Translations under genes and position numbers: made by a program
Shown here: positions 5,929-14,428 of the stretch, piece after piece
Layout: each line of letters begins with the position of its first letter
Numbering within the stretch: position 1 is the first letter of the stretch
The notes under the pieces: generated by a model
Told to the model about the DNA's origin: nothing
What the model saw: only the letters and a program-made list of their open reading frames with translations
Databases searched by the model: none
Assembly (NCBI GenBank): GCA_910588825.1
Contig: CAJURF010000010.1
Span: 1-45,523, forward strand
Direction of reading: 5' to 3'
DNA from: an uncultured Lachnospiraceae bacterium
GTDB taxonomy: Bacteria > Bacillota > Clostridia > Lachnospirales > Lachnospiraceae
Length of the DNA stretch: 45,523 nt

Positions 5929-8535
5929 CTATTCTAAACGCATCATAGCCATCAGTTCATCGTTGCCCAGTTCAGTGATCCAGCTTTCCCCGCCGGAGCC
6001 GATAACATTCTGGGCCAGTTGGCTTTTGGCCTGGAGCATGGAGTCTATTTTTTCTTCAATGGTTCTTTCGCAGACCAGTTTGTGAACCATCACGTTTTTG
6101 GTCTGGCCAATGCGGTAGGCCCGGTCTGTGGCCTGGTTTTCCACAGCCGGATTCCACCACCGGTCAAAATGGATGACATGGCTGGCTTTTGTCAGATTCA
6201 GCCCAGTCCCTGCGGCTTTCAGTGACAGTACGATAAACGGCACATATTCTTCTCCCTGGAAGGCTTCCACAATCTCCGTTCTCTTGGTGGTGCGGATGCC
6301 GCCGTGGAGAACAAAGCCTTTTGCGTGGAAAATATCCTCCAGGAATTCTGCCAGGTATTTTGTGATTTCTTTAAACTGGGTGAAGACCAGAACCCGCTCT
6401 CTTTTTTCATAAATGGTCTGGCAGATCTCCCGCAGCATTGCGAATTTTCCGCTGTCTGATTCGGAAAATGCCTGCTGTCCCATATATTGGTCTGGATGGT
6501 TGCAGATTTGTTTCAGGTGTGTAATGGTGGAGAGCACCAGTCCTTTCCGCTTGATTCCCTCTGCGGTTTCCAGGTCTTTGGCCAGCTGGGCCACTGCCTT
6601 TCGGTAGAGAACCACCTGCTTTTTGGAAAGGCTTACATAATCAATCTGTTCTAATTTTTCCGGAAGGTCGGCGATAATGCTTTTATCTGTCTTCACCCTG
6701 CGCAGCATAAACGGGGTTACCATGGCTTTCAGTCTGGCATACCCTTCTGGATTTTCATCCAGACTTTTGCAGAATGTGCGAAATTCTTTGGAAGAACCCA
6801 GCATACCTTTGTTTAAGAAATCGAATAGGGACCAGAGATTGGAAAGATCATTTTCAATGGGCGTGCCGGTCATGGCGATTCGCATGGCGGCAGGGATTTT
6901 CTTGATTTCCCGGGTCTGTTTTGTGGAAGGGTTCTTGATGGCCTGGGCTTCATCCAGTATGACGGCGGACCAGGTTTCTTCCTGAAGAGCCTGAATTCTG
7001 GAGGCCATGCCGTATGTAGTTACTGTCAAAAATGCAGGATGTTCCAAAAAAAGCGCCTCCAGAGCTGTGGATGTCTTTCCGTGAAGGATAAACACGTCCA
7101 TGGACGGGGCAAATTTCGCGGCTTCTTTCTGCCAGTTTCCCAGCAGGGAGGCGGGCACTACCAGCAGGACGCGTGCATGGGGATTGGTTGTCCGCAGTTT
7201 TTCCAGATAGGCCAATACCTGTACTGTTTTTCCAAGTCCCATGTCGTCAGCCAGACATGCGCCGAATCCCAGGTGTGACATATAGTCAAGCCAGGCGAAA
7301 CCATTCTTTTGATAGGGGCGCAGTACAGCCTGGAAACTTTCCGGCAGGCTGGACTTTTCTATGGTCTGGGGAGCGCGCAGGTTCTGAAGAAGGGAACTCA
7401 GCCATGTTCCGTTGGTGATTACAGGGCCCACGTCTGGGGAGGGAGCTTTTGTCCCCATTTCCATCTGCAGGGCTTCCAGGAGAGTTACCTGGCCCTCCAG
7501 GGAATCCATTTCTTTTAAAAGCTGTTCCAGACGGGCGTGGTCTACTTCAATCCATTTTCCTTTTAGAAGGGCCAGACCGTCCGTCTGGCTCAGCAGCTGG
7601 CGGATATCGTCCTCGGTAAGCTCCTGTCCGTCCACCATCAGTTTCGGCTGCATGGAGACCAGCGCGTGAAATCCCAGAACAGAAGGCCGTTCTTCTCCCA
7701 TGCGCACTGCCAGGGAGACGGAGGAAGCCTTCTTCTTCCACCAGTTGGGAATTCTACAGAGGATGCCCGTTTCCTCAATTTTTCCAATGTCTTTTAAAAA
7801 GGCATATGCTTCCTGGGCTGTCAGGCGGAGGGGATGAAACATCTCCCCGGTGGCCATAAAATCTCCGATCAGCGGGGACACATCTGCGGCCTGATTCAGA
7901 CAGGACAGAAGGTTTAAGAGCTTTTCCCGGCTGCCCTTATATTCCGTCAGCGCGTATTCCAGGGGCATATGACGCACCTTGCCATCCTCCCCTTTCGTGG
8001 CGTAGGTGGCCAGAAAGGCGAAGGGAAAGTCCGTTTCCGGATTCTCCACCAGATGGAAGAAAATTCGTTCCGGTACGCGCAGGTGCTGGCTTTTTTCCGT
8101 CAGGTACATTTCCACTGTTCCGTCGTACCCGGTGATTTCCTGGGAGAAAATAGATAAAAGCCGGTCAAATATTTGGTCCATCCAATCCCTTGTGATATAT
8201 TCCGCGCCGATTGCAAAGGGAACGGCTCGTTCCAATCCCGCATAGGTTTCTTCCCCAATCCGCATCTGTGCCTTGTCCCTTGCAAGCTCCAGCTCGGGGA
8301 GGCTGGTGAGAGATTTGAAAAAGGTATCAGCCATCAGATACAGGAATGAGGCTGAGACGCTGAGATTATCCGGTTTGTCTTCCAGCCCCATCTGATAGAG
8401 GGCCGCATAGCGGTCTTTTTCAAAAGGGCTTTGCTTTTTTCTGGTTTTGGTGGATGAGGCACTGTCAGGGATATCCAGGCAGAATCCCTCTGGCAAAAAG
8501 ATAAACTGTAGTGTTTCGCTGTTGCTTTTTTTCAT
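5929..8535 (-). CDS. SNF2-family DNA-dependent ATPase/helicase (YwqA-like)
   Basis: An 868-residue SNF2 protein, an ATP-driven double-stranded DNA translocase. The N-terminal half is the bacterial SNF2-associated region. The C-terminal half holds the motor: Walker A DDMGLGKTVQ, Walker B DEAQ, motif III MTGTPIENDLSNLW, and the second lobe with LKAAGTGLNLT and WWNPAVENQATDRAYRIGQ. It forms a two-gene operon with the SWIM protein. The start at ATG 8535 has only a weak GAAAG upstream. It is divergent from the HipA-like gene, and the first codon overlaps a 12-bp sequence repeated in inverse orientation at 9947-9958. The motor is intact; the biological role (repair, transcription recycling or defence) is open. 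Confidence 0.9.
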   Translation of the reverse strand: MKKSNSETLQFIFLPEGFCLDIPDSASSTKTRKKQSPFEKDRYAALYQMGLEDKPDNLSVSASFLYLMADTFFKSLTSLPELELARDKAQMRIGEETYAGLERAVPFAIGAEYITRDWMDQIFDRLLSIFSQEITGYDGTVEMYLTEKSQHLRVPERIFFHLVENPETDFPFAFLATYATKGEDGKVRHMPLEYALTEYKGSREKLLNLLSCLNQAADVSPLIGDFMATGEMFHPLRLTAQEAYAFLKDIGKIEETGILCRIPNWWKKKASSVSLAVRMGEERPSVLGFHALVSMQPKLMVDGQELTEDDIRQLLSQTDGLALLKGKWIEVDHARLEQLLKEMDSLEGQVTLLEALQMEMGTKAPSPDVGPVITNGTWLSSLLQNLRAPQTIEKSSLPESFQAVLRPYQKNGFAWLDYMSHLGFGACLADDMGLGKTVQVLAYLEKLRTTNPHARVLLVVPASLLGNWQKEAAKFAPSMDVFILHGKTSTALEALFLEHPAFLTVTTYGMASRIQALQEETWSAVILDEAQAIKNPSTKQTREIKKIPAAMRIAMTGTPIENDLSNLWSLFDFLNKGMLGSSKEFRTFCKSLDENPEGYARLKAMVTPFMLRRVKTDKSIIADLPEKLEQIDYVSLSKKQVVLYRKAVAQLAKDLETAEGIKRKGLVLSTITHLKQICNHPDQYMGQQAFSESDSGKFAMLREICQTIYEKRERVLVFTQFKEITKYLAEFLEDIFHAKGFVLHGGIRTTKRTEIVEAFQGEEYVPFIVLSLKAAGTGLNLTKASHVIHFDRWWNPAVENQATDRAYRIGQTKNVMVHKLVCERTIEEKIDSMLQAKSQLAQNVIGSGGESWITELGNDELMAMMRLE

Positions 8536-8545
8536 AATTAGACAA
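8534..8545. promoter_or_regulatory. 12-bp inverted-repeat copy 1
   Basis: ATAATTAGACAA overlaps the SNF2 start codon region. Its exact reverse complement occurs at 9947-9958 upstream of the EFR1 gene, so one identical 12-mer flanks the HipA-like gene on each side. It could be a shared operator or a chance match. Confidence 0.35.
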
Positions 8546-8681
8546 CTTTCTTTTAAATTTGATTTTAAACTTATTATAAATGTTTGCAGGCTGTCTTACA
8601 AGTTTTCTTTTAAATATGTTGTTTTTCTGTTATACTGTTTACAGCAGCATACGGGAGGCGGAAAAAGGGGGTGGCATACAC

Positions 8682-9920
8682 ATGGCAGAACTGCCCAATC
8701 AATACACGCTGATGCACAAAGATATTCCTGTGGCCGGGATAATGGTGGATTCTGCTTCAGGCGCGGTAATATCCATTAGCATAGTCTATGAACAGTCTCA
8801 TGTGCCGGTGGGGATTCCGGTCAGAGATGGAAAGATGGACAGGGGTGCATTCAACCAATGGTGGCGGGGGCGGGCGATTCCCGCAAGCCGTATGGGGATT
8901 CAGGAGGCACTGGCCAGACTGCAGATACCGGATACCCAGCTTCTGGTGGAAAAATCTTTTGCTCTGAGTCTGTCCGACCAGTATTGGGTTTGTCCTGAGG
9001 GGAGGAATCTCACCTGGGGGCAGGTGAATTTTTTTGAAAATCCTTTTTCTGAAGACATGGGAAATATCTTATTCGGAAAAAATTCCAGAGGCAGGCATAT
9101 CAGCCTTTTGTCTCCGGATAATACATCAGATGGATGGCTGAGGAAAAAGTGGGTGATTATAGATGGAGCCCGTTGTCTGGTGAAAGGCGGAAGCGGAGCC
9201 ATCCGCCAGGAACCATATAATGAAGTGGCAGCGTGCCGGATCATGGAGCGTCTGCAGATTCCCCATGTGCCCTATACACTGTTGATGGAGGACGATTATC
9301 CGTACAGTGTGTGCGAAGATTTTATCACACCGGATACAGAATTGATCAGCGCGTGGCACATTATGCAGACGGCAAAGAAGCCCAATCATGTGTCCGTGTA
9401 CCGGCATTATCTGGACTGCTGCCAGCGGCTGGGGATTCCCGGTATAGAAGCATCTCTGGACCGGATGCTGGTGCTGGACTATCTGATTGTCAATGAGGAC
9501 AGGCATCAGAATAACTTTGGGGTGGTGCGCAGGGCAGATACTCTGGAATATCTGGGGGCGGCCCCTATTTACGACAGCGGCACCTCGTTGTGGTTTGATA
9601 AGCCCGCTGGATTCATCCGCGCCGGAGGGAAGACAGCGGCCAAGCCTTTTAAGAGCAGCCACGAAGAACAGATAAAGCTGGTAAGAGATTTCAGCTGGCT
9701 GGATTTTTCTGCCCTGGAGGGAATCGACGAAGAACTTAGGGAGATTGTGAGAGGCTCGCTGTTTATTGACCAGGTCCGCTGCGATGCTCTGGCCAGAGGG
9801 CTGAAGGGCAGAGTGGAAATGCTGGAAAAGGCAGTGCTGTCTGCGGGAAAATCATTTTATGTGGACAGCATACAGGGGGATCTGAAAGAGGATCGGGCGT
9901 ACAGTGCACGGGAAGAATAG
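8682..9920 (+). CDS. HipA-like serine/threonine kinase
   Basis: A 412-residue protein of the HipA kinase family. Visible motifs are a nucleotide-loop/lysine region (LVKGGSGAIRQEPYNEVAA) near residue 168, the catalytic loop NEDRHQNNFG near residue 270, and a metal-binding IYDSGTSL block playing the DFG role. ATG 8682 is chosen because AAGGGGGTGG lies upstream; the frame stays open to 8580 without a ribosome binding site. There is no adjacent HipB-like DNA-binding antitoxin, so this is an orphan HipA homologue rather than a classical toxin-antitoxin pair. It is divergent from the SNF2/SWIM operon and shares about 145 bases of intergenic DNA with it. The target of phosphorylation is unknown. Confidence 0.8.
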   Translation: MAELPNQYTLMHKDIPVAGIMVDSASGAVISISIVYEQSHVPVGIPVRDGKMDRGAFNQWWRGRAIPASRMGIQEALARLQIPDTQLLVEKSFALSLSDQYWVCPEGRNLTWGQVNFFENPFSEDMGNILFGKNSRGRHISLLSPDNTSDGWLRKKWVIIDGARCLVKGGSGAIRQEPYNEVAACRIMERLQIPHVPYTLLMEDDYPYSVCEDFITPDTELISAWHIMQTAKKPNHVSVYRHYLDCCQRLGIPGIEASLDRMLVLDYLIVNEDRHQNNFGVVRRADTLEYLGAAPIYDSGTSLWFDKPAGFIRAGGKTAAKPFKSSHEEQIKLVRDFSWLDFSALEGIDEELREIVRGSLFIDQVRCDALARGLKGRVEMLEKAVLSAGKSFYVDSIQGDLKEDRAYSAREE

Positions 9921-9946
9921 ATGACTGTAAAGATTCAGGTTTACAA

Positions 9947-9958
9947 TTGTCTAATTAT
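9947..9958. promoter_or_regulatory. 12-bp inverted-repeat copy 2
   Basis: TTGTCTAATTAT, the exact reverse complement of 8534-8545, lies 23 bases upstream of the EFR1 start. Confidence 0.35.
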
Positions 9959-9981
9959 AGAAGAAAAAGGAGAGGAAAAGT

Positions 9982-10740
9982 ATGTTAAACAGAGTAGATT
10001 TATACTATTTCAGCCCCACAGGGGGAACGAAGAAAACAGGTGAGATTCTGGCAGGAGAAATGGCTGGTAAGATAGAGCCTGTCAATCTGGGAAAGAAAAA
10101 GGAGCTGAGGGCTCCTGACGGCGAAGCTGCAGTCTTTGCCGTTCCGGTATTCGGCGGCAGGATTCCGGCGGTGACCGCAGAAAAGCTGCAAAAATTAGAG
10201 GGCGGCGGGAAAAAAGCAGTGACGATTGTGGTCTATGGAACCCGTGCCTATGAGGATGCTCTTTTGGAACTGAATGATATCATCTTGGGGTGCGGTTTCC
10301 AGGTGATTGCCTCCGGTGCTTTTGTGGCACAGCATTCCATGGTACCGGAAGTGGGAGCAGGAAGGCCGGATGAGAAAGATGCGGCTGAAATTAAGGAATT
10401 TGCCGCAAAGGTTTTGGAGAAACTGGAAAAGGGAGAGACAAAAGCCGTTCAGGTGCCGGGAAATCATCCATACAAGGAGTGGCCAGGTATGCCGGCAGCG
10501 CCAGTGTCTCTGCCGGAGTGTAAATTATGTGGAAAGTGTGCCTCTATCTGTCCCACAGGTGCCATCACCATGGGGGAACAAGAGGTTCTGGCAGATGCAT
10601 CCGTCTGCACGCTCTGTATGGCCTGTGTGGCTGCCTGTCCGGAGCATGCCCGCATTCTGCCGCCTCCGCTGAAAGAAACATTAAATCAGAAGCTGGGGGC
10701 GCTGAAAGATGTCCGCAGAGAAAATGAGACATTTTTGTAA
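9982..10740 (+). CDS. EFR1-family flavodoxin-ferredoxin
   Basis: A 252-residue fusion of an N-terminal flavodoxin-like domain (YYFSPTGGTKKTGE, the FMN phosphate loop) and a C-terminal bacterial ferredoxin domain with two 4Fe-4S motifs, CKLCGKCASICP and CTLCMACVAACP. EFR1 proteins are cytosolic low-potential electron carriers of unknown partners, common in anaerobic Firmicutes. AAAGGAGAGG precedes ATG 9982. It is followed by csoR, and the wider neighbourhood is enriched in Fe-S and thiol redox genes. Both cluster motifs are complete, so it is likely functional. Confidence 0.88.
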   Translation: MLNRVDLYYFSPTGGTKKTGEILAGEMAGKIEPVNLGKKKELRAPDGEAAVFAVPVFGGRIPAVTAEKLQKLEGGGKKAVTIVVYGTRAYEDALLELNDIILGCGFQVIASGAFVAQHSMVPEVGAGRPDEKDAAEIKEFAAKVLEKLEKGETKAVQVPGNHPYKEWPGMPAAPVSLPECKLCGKCASICPTGAITMGEQEVLADASVCTLCMACVAACPEHARILPPPLKETLNQKLGALKDVRRENETFL

Positions 10741-10838
10741 AAAATTGTGTTAAATATGGCGCTTACATAGAGGAAAAAGCCCGCAGATTAATACCATGAG
10801 AAAGAATTTTGCACCCTTTTTGTATTGGAGATGAGAAA

Positions 10839-11114
10839 ATGAAGCAATGTATGGATTCCGCAAATCTGCACCGCAGGTTGAGTAAAATATTAGGACAGAT
10901 CAAGGCCATCGACAGAATGGTGGACGAAGATGTGCCCTGTGAAGATGTTCTTTCGCAGATCAATGCCGCAAAGTCAGCTTTGCACAAATGCGGACAGGTG
11001 GTATTGGAAGGGCATATCCAGCACTGTGTCCGTGATGGGATCGAGCATGGGGATGCAGAGAAGACAATTGAAAATTTTACGAAAGCAGTGGAAAGATTTG
11101 CTAATATGACGTAA
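10839..11114 (+). CDS. csoR: CsoR/FrmR-family metal-sensing repressor
   Basis: A 91-residue all-helical protein of the CsoR/RcnR/FrmR (DUF156) family: ..LHRRLSKILGQIKAIDRMVDED at the N-terminus and a core with PCEDVLSQINAAK. The likely ligands of the Cu(I)-sensing type are Cys in PCED and His/Cys in GHIQHC, the C-H-C pattern of CsoR. Such repressors leave DNA when Cu(I) binds. ATG 10839 follows GGAGATGAGA. Two TACCC-N4-type boxes over the metal ATPase promoter 400 bases downstream are the expected targets, so csoR and the ATPase form a regulatory pair although a small gene and a terminator lie between them. Copper is favoured but not proven. Confidence 0.85.
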   Translation: MKQCMDSANLHRRLSKILGQIKAIDRMVDEDVPCEDVLSQINAAKSALHKCGQVVLEGHIQHCVRDGIEHGDAEKTIENFTKAVERFANMT

Positions 11115-11138
11115 TATAATTTATTGGGATCAGTGACA

Positions 11139-11167
11139 GCCCGCTGTGATGCAGATGCGCAGCGGGC
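11139..11167 (+). other. 8-bp hairpin after csoR
   Basis: GCCCGCTG (11139-11146) pairs with CAGCGGGC (11160-11167) across a 13-base loop, 25 bases after the csoR stop. There is no T-run, so this may be an RNA-processing or weak termination hairpin. Confidence 0.4.
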
Positions 11168-11208
11168 ACAGATGGTATCGTATATATCACCAATATAGAG
11201 AGATAGAA

Positions 11209-11454
11209 ATGGTCATAACTTCAGCGAAAGATTTTAGACTGTGCCGGGATATTTTTATTTCAACAATCAATATATTCATAATTTACATTGTGTTATGCAG
11301 CATATCTAAAATAGTCGTTTTAAATGTATACTATACGGGTTTCTTACTGGTTATGATTATTATATCAAATATTGCCACAAGAAATAAAGGGAAAAGATGG
11401 GTTTATAATGTGGTCGCACATGATATTTCTGAAAAAATATCTAGAAGCAATTGA
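11209..11454 (+). CDS. Small membrane protein, DUF6442-like at best
   Basis: An 81-residue frame from ATG 11209 (MVITSAKDFRLCRD) preceded by GAGAGATAG. Two hydrophobic segments (..IFISTINIFIIYIVLCSI.. and ..YYTGFLLVMIIISNIA..) suggest a two-span membrane protein, followed by a basic tail (RNKGKRW..) that should lie in the cytoplasm. A longer frame begins at 11146 but overlaps the hairpin. I see a vague resemblance to small two-span proteins of Clostridia (DUF6442 type) but no motif that fixes a function. An intrinsic terminator follows directly. Confidence 0.4.
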   Translation: MVITSAKDFRLCRDIFISTINIFIIYIVLCSISKIVVLNVYYTGFLLVMIIISNIATRNKGKRWVYNVVAHDISEKISRSN

Positions 11455-11470
11455 ATATCAGAAAATAAAG

Positions 11471-11513
11471 AGCCGACAAACTGGTGAGAAAATCACAGTC
11501 TGTCGGCTTTTTT
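11471..11513 (+). terminator. Intrinsic terminator
   Basis: AGCCGACA..ACTG (11471-) pairs with CAGT..TGTCGGCT, and a T-run ends at 11513. It separates the csoR/small-gene unit from the metal ATPase promoter. Confidence 0.85.
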
Positions 11514-11538
11514 GTGCGATAAGAAACTTCGTTTCTCA

Positions 11539-11595
11539 TTGACAACCAATACCCCTATATGTATAATAAAAGCATACCAATACCCCATAGGGTAT
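11539..11595 (+). promoter_or_regulatory. Consensus promoter with two CsoR-like operators
   Basis: TTGACA (11539-11544), 17 bases, then TATAAT (11562-11567) forms a perfect consensus promoter. A TACCC-type half site followed by TGTAT lies in the spacer (from 11550). TACCCCATAGGGTA (11581-11594) lies just after the start point and matches the TACCC-N4-GGGTA layout of CsoR boxes. Repression by the neighbouring CsoR and release by metal is the natural reading. Confidence 0.75.
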
Positions 11596-11631
11596 AAGAA
11601 CCCAGACATGCACGATGAAAGGAGAGGAAGA

Positions 11632-13509
11632 ATGAAAAAATTGGCGGAAAGATTAGAATATCTGCTGGAGCTGGGAGGGGTTAAAAAGGACATTTTGCTG
11701 CTGGCCCTTTCCGGCGCAGCGCTTATCATCAGTCTATTTGACCTGGTATCACTGCCTTTTGATGCAGCGTGGGCAGCGGTCATACTGTGCGGTATTCCCA
11801 TTATTTTAGAGGCATTTATCGGTCTGGTGACAAAGTTTGATATTAAGGCGGATGTACTGGTTTCTCTGGCCCTCATCGCATCCATATGCATCGGCGAAGA
11901 CTTTGCTGCCGGTGAAGTGGCTTTTATTATGCAGCTGGGGGCACTCCTTGAAGATCTGACAGTGGCTAAGGCCCGTGCGGGAATTGAGAAATTGGTGCAT
12001 CTGACCCCCCAGACGGCCAGAGTGCTGTCAGGGGGAACAGAAAAGGTTATTCCGGCCCAGCAGGTGCAGGTGGGGGATTTGCTGCGGGTTCTCCCGGGTG
12101 AAACAGTTCCGGTGGATGGCGTCATTGTCTCCGGATTAACCTCCGTGAATCAGGCGGTGATGACAGGGGAATCCCTGCCAGTGGATAAAACAGCCGGGGA
12201 CAAAGTCTTCAGCGGCACAGTCAATCAGTTCGGCGTTTTTGAGATGAAAGCGCTCAAGGTGGGGGAGGACAGCTCCATCCAGCGGATGATTGGGCTGGTG
12301 CAGTCAGCGGATGCAGATAAGGCAGAGATCGTAGGCATTGCCGACCGATGGGCCACATGGATCGTGGCTGCCGCACTGGCTGCCGCTGTCCTCACCTGGC
12401 TGGTGAGCGGTGAAATCATCCGGGCTGTGACTGTGCTGGTGGTTTTTTGTCCCTGTGCGCTGGTGCTGGCAACCCCCACAGCAGTCATGGCGGCTATTGG
12501 AAATGCGGCAAAACACGGGTTCCTTGTGAAAGAGGGAGATGCCCTGGAGCGTCTGGCGAAAGTATCAAAAATTACCTTTGATAAGACAGGGACCCTTACA
12601 TACGGCGCGGCACAGGTGATTCGTGCAGTGAGTGTCCTGCCGGACATTCAGGAGAGTGAGGTGTACGCTCTCTGCGCTGCGGCAGAGCAGTTTTCCGAAC
12701 ACCCCCTGGGAAAAGCGGTGGCCCGCTGCTACCGGCAGGAAACAGGCAGAGAGATTCTGCAGGCGGAGAATTTCCAGATGATTCCGGGCCGGGGAGTTCT
12801 GGCTGTTGTGGAGGGGAAGGAGATACTGGCAGGAAACAGGCAGATGATGGAGGAACAGAAGGACAAAATGTCAGAACAGGTATTTGCACAGGCGCAGCAG
12901 TATCTTAACCAGGGCTGTACCGTGATTTATGTAATGGCAGAGCGGGTTCTGGCAGGGTATCTTGTTCTTTCCGACACTGTGAGAAAAGAAAGTCCAGGGA
13001 TGGTTGAACATCTGGCAAAGCTGAAAGTACAGCCTGTTCTGCTCACCGGAGACAACGAAAATGCTGCCGGTGCCATTGCAGGGCAGCTGTATATAGAAGA
13101 AGTCCATGGGGACTGTCTGCCGGAGGATAAGCTCCAGTGGATTGCTTCTTATCAAAAAAAACAGGAAGGGGTCTGTATGATCGGCGACGGAATCAACGAT
13201 GCTCCCGCATTGAAAAGAGCCGATGTGGGTATTGCAATGGGCGGAATCGGAAGTGATATCGCAGTAGACGCGGCAGACATTGCACTGGTGGATGATGAGG
13301 TAAGAGAACTTCCCCATCTGATTGCACTGTCCAAGCATATGATGACCACCATAAAATGTAATTTGAGTTTTTCCATGGGTCTGAACTTTCTTGCAGTTAT
13401 CCTGGCAGTGACAGGTATCTTAAATCCCATTTGGGGTGCTCTGGTCCACAATGCAGGGTCTGTGCTGGTAATCATCAATTCTGCACTGCTGTTGAAATGG
13501 AAAATGTGA
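11632..13509 (+). CDS. P1B-type heavy-metal-exporting ATPase
   Basis: A 625-residue P-type ATPase that pumps a metal ion out of the cytoplasm. The actuator motif MTGES, the intramembrane CPC in FCPCALVLATPTA, the phosphorylated DKTGT, the HP locus (SEHPLG) and GDGINDAPAL are all intact. The N-terminal Cys-rich metal-binding domain is absent. The last membrane pair has a HNAGS..INS signature rather than the MxxSS of classical CopA, so Zn/Cd-like specificity cannot be excluded, although CsoR boxes in its promoter favour copper. AAAGGAGAGG precedes ATG 11632; the frame open to 11512 crosses the promoter and is rejected. Confidence 0.88.
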   Translation: MKKLAERLEYLLELGGVKKDILLLALSGAALIISLFDLVSLPFDAAWAAVILCGIPIILEAFIGLVTKFDIKADVLVSLALIASICIGEDFAAGEVAFIMQLGALLEDLTVAKARAGIEKLVHLTPQTARVLSGGTEKVIPAQQVQVGDLLRVLPGETVPVDGVIVSGLTSVNQAVMTGESLPVDKTAGDKVFSGTVNQFGVFEMKALKVGEDSSIQRMIGLVQSADADKAEIVGIADRWATWIVAAALAAAVLTWLVSGEIIRAVTVLVVFCPCALVLATPTAVMAAIGNAAKHGFLVKEGDALERLAKVSKITFDKTGTLTYGAAQVIRAVSVLPDIQESEVYALCAAAEQFSEHPLGKAVARCYRQETGREILQAENFQMIPGRGVLAVVEGKEILAGNRQMMEEQKDKMSEQVFAQAQQYLNQGCTVIYVMAERVLAGYLVLSDTVRKESPGMVEHLAKLKVQPVLLTGDNENAAGAIAGQLYIEEVHGDCLPEDKLQWIASYQKKQEGVCMIGDGINDAPALKRADVGIAMGGIGSDIAVDAADIALVDDEVRELPHLIALSKHMMTTIKCNLSFSMGLNFLAVILAVTGILNPIWGALVHNAGSVLVIINSALLLKWKM

Positions 13510-13542
13510 AGAATACAGAGAATACGTTACAAAGATTTTGGC

Positions 13543-13590
13543 AGGCTTCATTTATCGTCAGGCGGATAAATGGAGCTTGTTATTTTCAGC
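13543..13590 (+). terminator. Probable terminator after the metal ATPase
   Basis: An imperfect stem pairs AGGCTTCATTTATC (from 13543) with GATAAATGGAGCTT, followed by GTTATTTT. It separates the ATPase from the TlpA operon. Confidence 0.5.
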
Positions 13591-13686
13591 TTGCCATTTT
13601 TGGCATATCAGTCGAAAAAATGTGTGGAATTGTGGTAAAATAGAGATGCTTGTGATAATTTTATAAAGAAAAGAGGTAAAAAAATT

Positions 13687-14289
13687 ATGAAACGCAAACA
13701 AGTAGTTTCCTTGATTCTCAGTATGGCTCTCGTACTGACGGCGCTTTTCACCGGATGCGCAGGGGAAGAACAGCCAAAGCATCCTTTAGCAGAGACCAGC
13801 CAGGAGCCGGAAAGTGAAGGAGCTTTCAGTAATCTGAATCATTTTGAGGCAGAGACGCTGGATGGTGCAGCCTTTACACAGGATAATCTTTCGGATAAAG
13901 ACGTGACAGTGATTAATTTCTGGTCTGTGACATGCGGCCCGTGTATTGCGGAAATGCCCGCATTAGCCAGACTTTCAGAGTCTCTGCCTGACAATGTACA
14001 GGTATTGACGGTCTGCCTGGATGGCGGGGATTACCAGGAAGATGCCAGCGGGATCTTAAGTCAGGCGGGATTCGAGGGAACCACACTGCTGTCAGGAGAC
14101 GGGGATTTCGAGAAGGTATGCAGGGAGATTCAGTATACACCCACAACAATCTTTGTAGATAAGGATGGAAATACTTCGTCAGAGGTGATCATCGGCGGCC
14201 AGGAAGACTTGGCAGAGTCGTACACAGATGCCATTAACAGCATTTTGAAATCAAAGGGAAAGGAAAAAATCAGCGTTGAAAAAGATTGA
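13687..14289 (+). CDS. TlpA/ResA-like thioredoxin lipoprotein
   Basis: A 200-residue extracytoplasmic thiol-disulfide protein. A lipoprotein signal peptide ends in the lipobox LFTGC (Cys near residue 24), then an acidic linker leads to a thioredoxin fold with the active site WSVTCGPCIAEMP and the cis-Pro region YTPTTIF. It is anchored outside the membrane and would exchange electrons with substrate or partner thiols. AAGAGG lies upstream of ATG 13687. Its 3' end overlaps the CXXC miniprotein gene, and a membrane polyferredoxin follows. Together these suggest a transmembrane electron path from cytosolic ferredoxins to surface thiols; this path is an inference from gene order. Confidence 0.88.
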   Translation: MKRKQVVSLILSMALVLTALFTGCAGEEQPKHPLAETSQEPESEGAFSNLNHFEAETLDGAAFTQDNLSDKDVTVINFWSVTCGPCIAEMPALARLSESLPDNVQVLTVCLDGGDYQEDASGILSQAGFEGTTLLSGDGDFEKVCREIQYTPTTIFVDKDGNTSSEVIIGGQEDLAESYTDAINSILKSKGKEKISVEKD

Positions 14290-14428
14290 TGGGAAATATC
14301 CAGCACTTCGTCTTGGAATATTGGGTGCGGCCGTTATTTTTATAGTCATTGGACTTATGAGAAGGGAAATGCTGGAGGTGCTGGGAAAGGCGGTGAAAAT
14401 ATGTCTGGAATGCATCGGAATCGGATAA
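14276..14428 (+). CDS. CD1871A-family CXXC miniprotein
   Basis: A 50-residue protein read from TTG 14276 (GGAAAGGA upstream), overlapping both neighbours: its start lies within the TlpA gene and its end within the polyferredoxin gene. It has one membrane span (GILGAAVIFIVIGLMRRE) followed by a conserved tail ending KICLECIGIG, the hallmark CxxC of the CD1871A family. The orientation suggests the CxxC is cytoplasmic or at the membrane face. Overlapping frames imply translational coupling. It is probably a redox-active or cofactor-holding subunit of the TlpA/polyferredoxin module; no function is established for the family. Confidence 0.85.
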   Translation: MKKIDGKYPALRLGILGAAVIFIVIGLMRREMLEVLGKAVKICLECIGIG

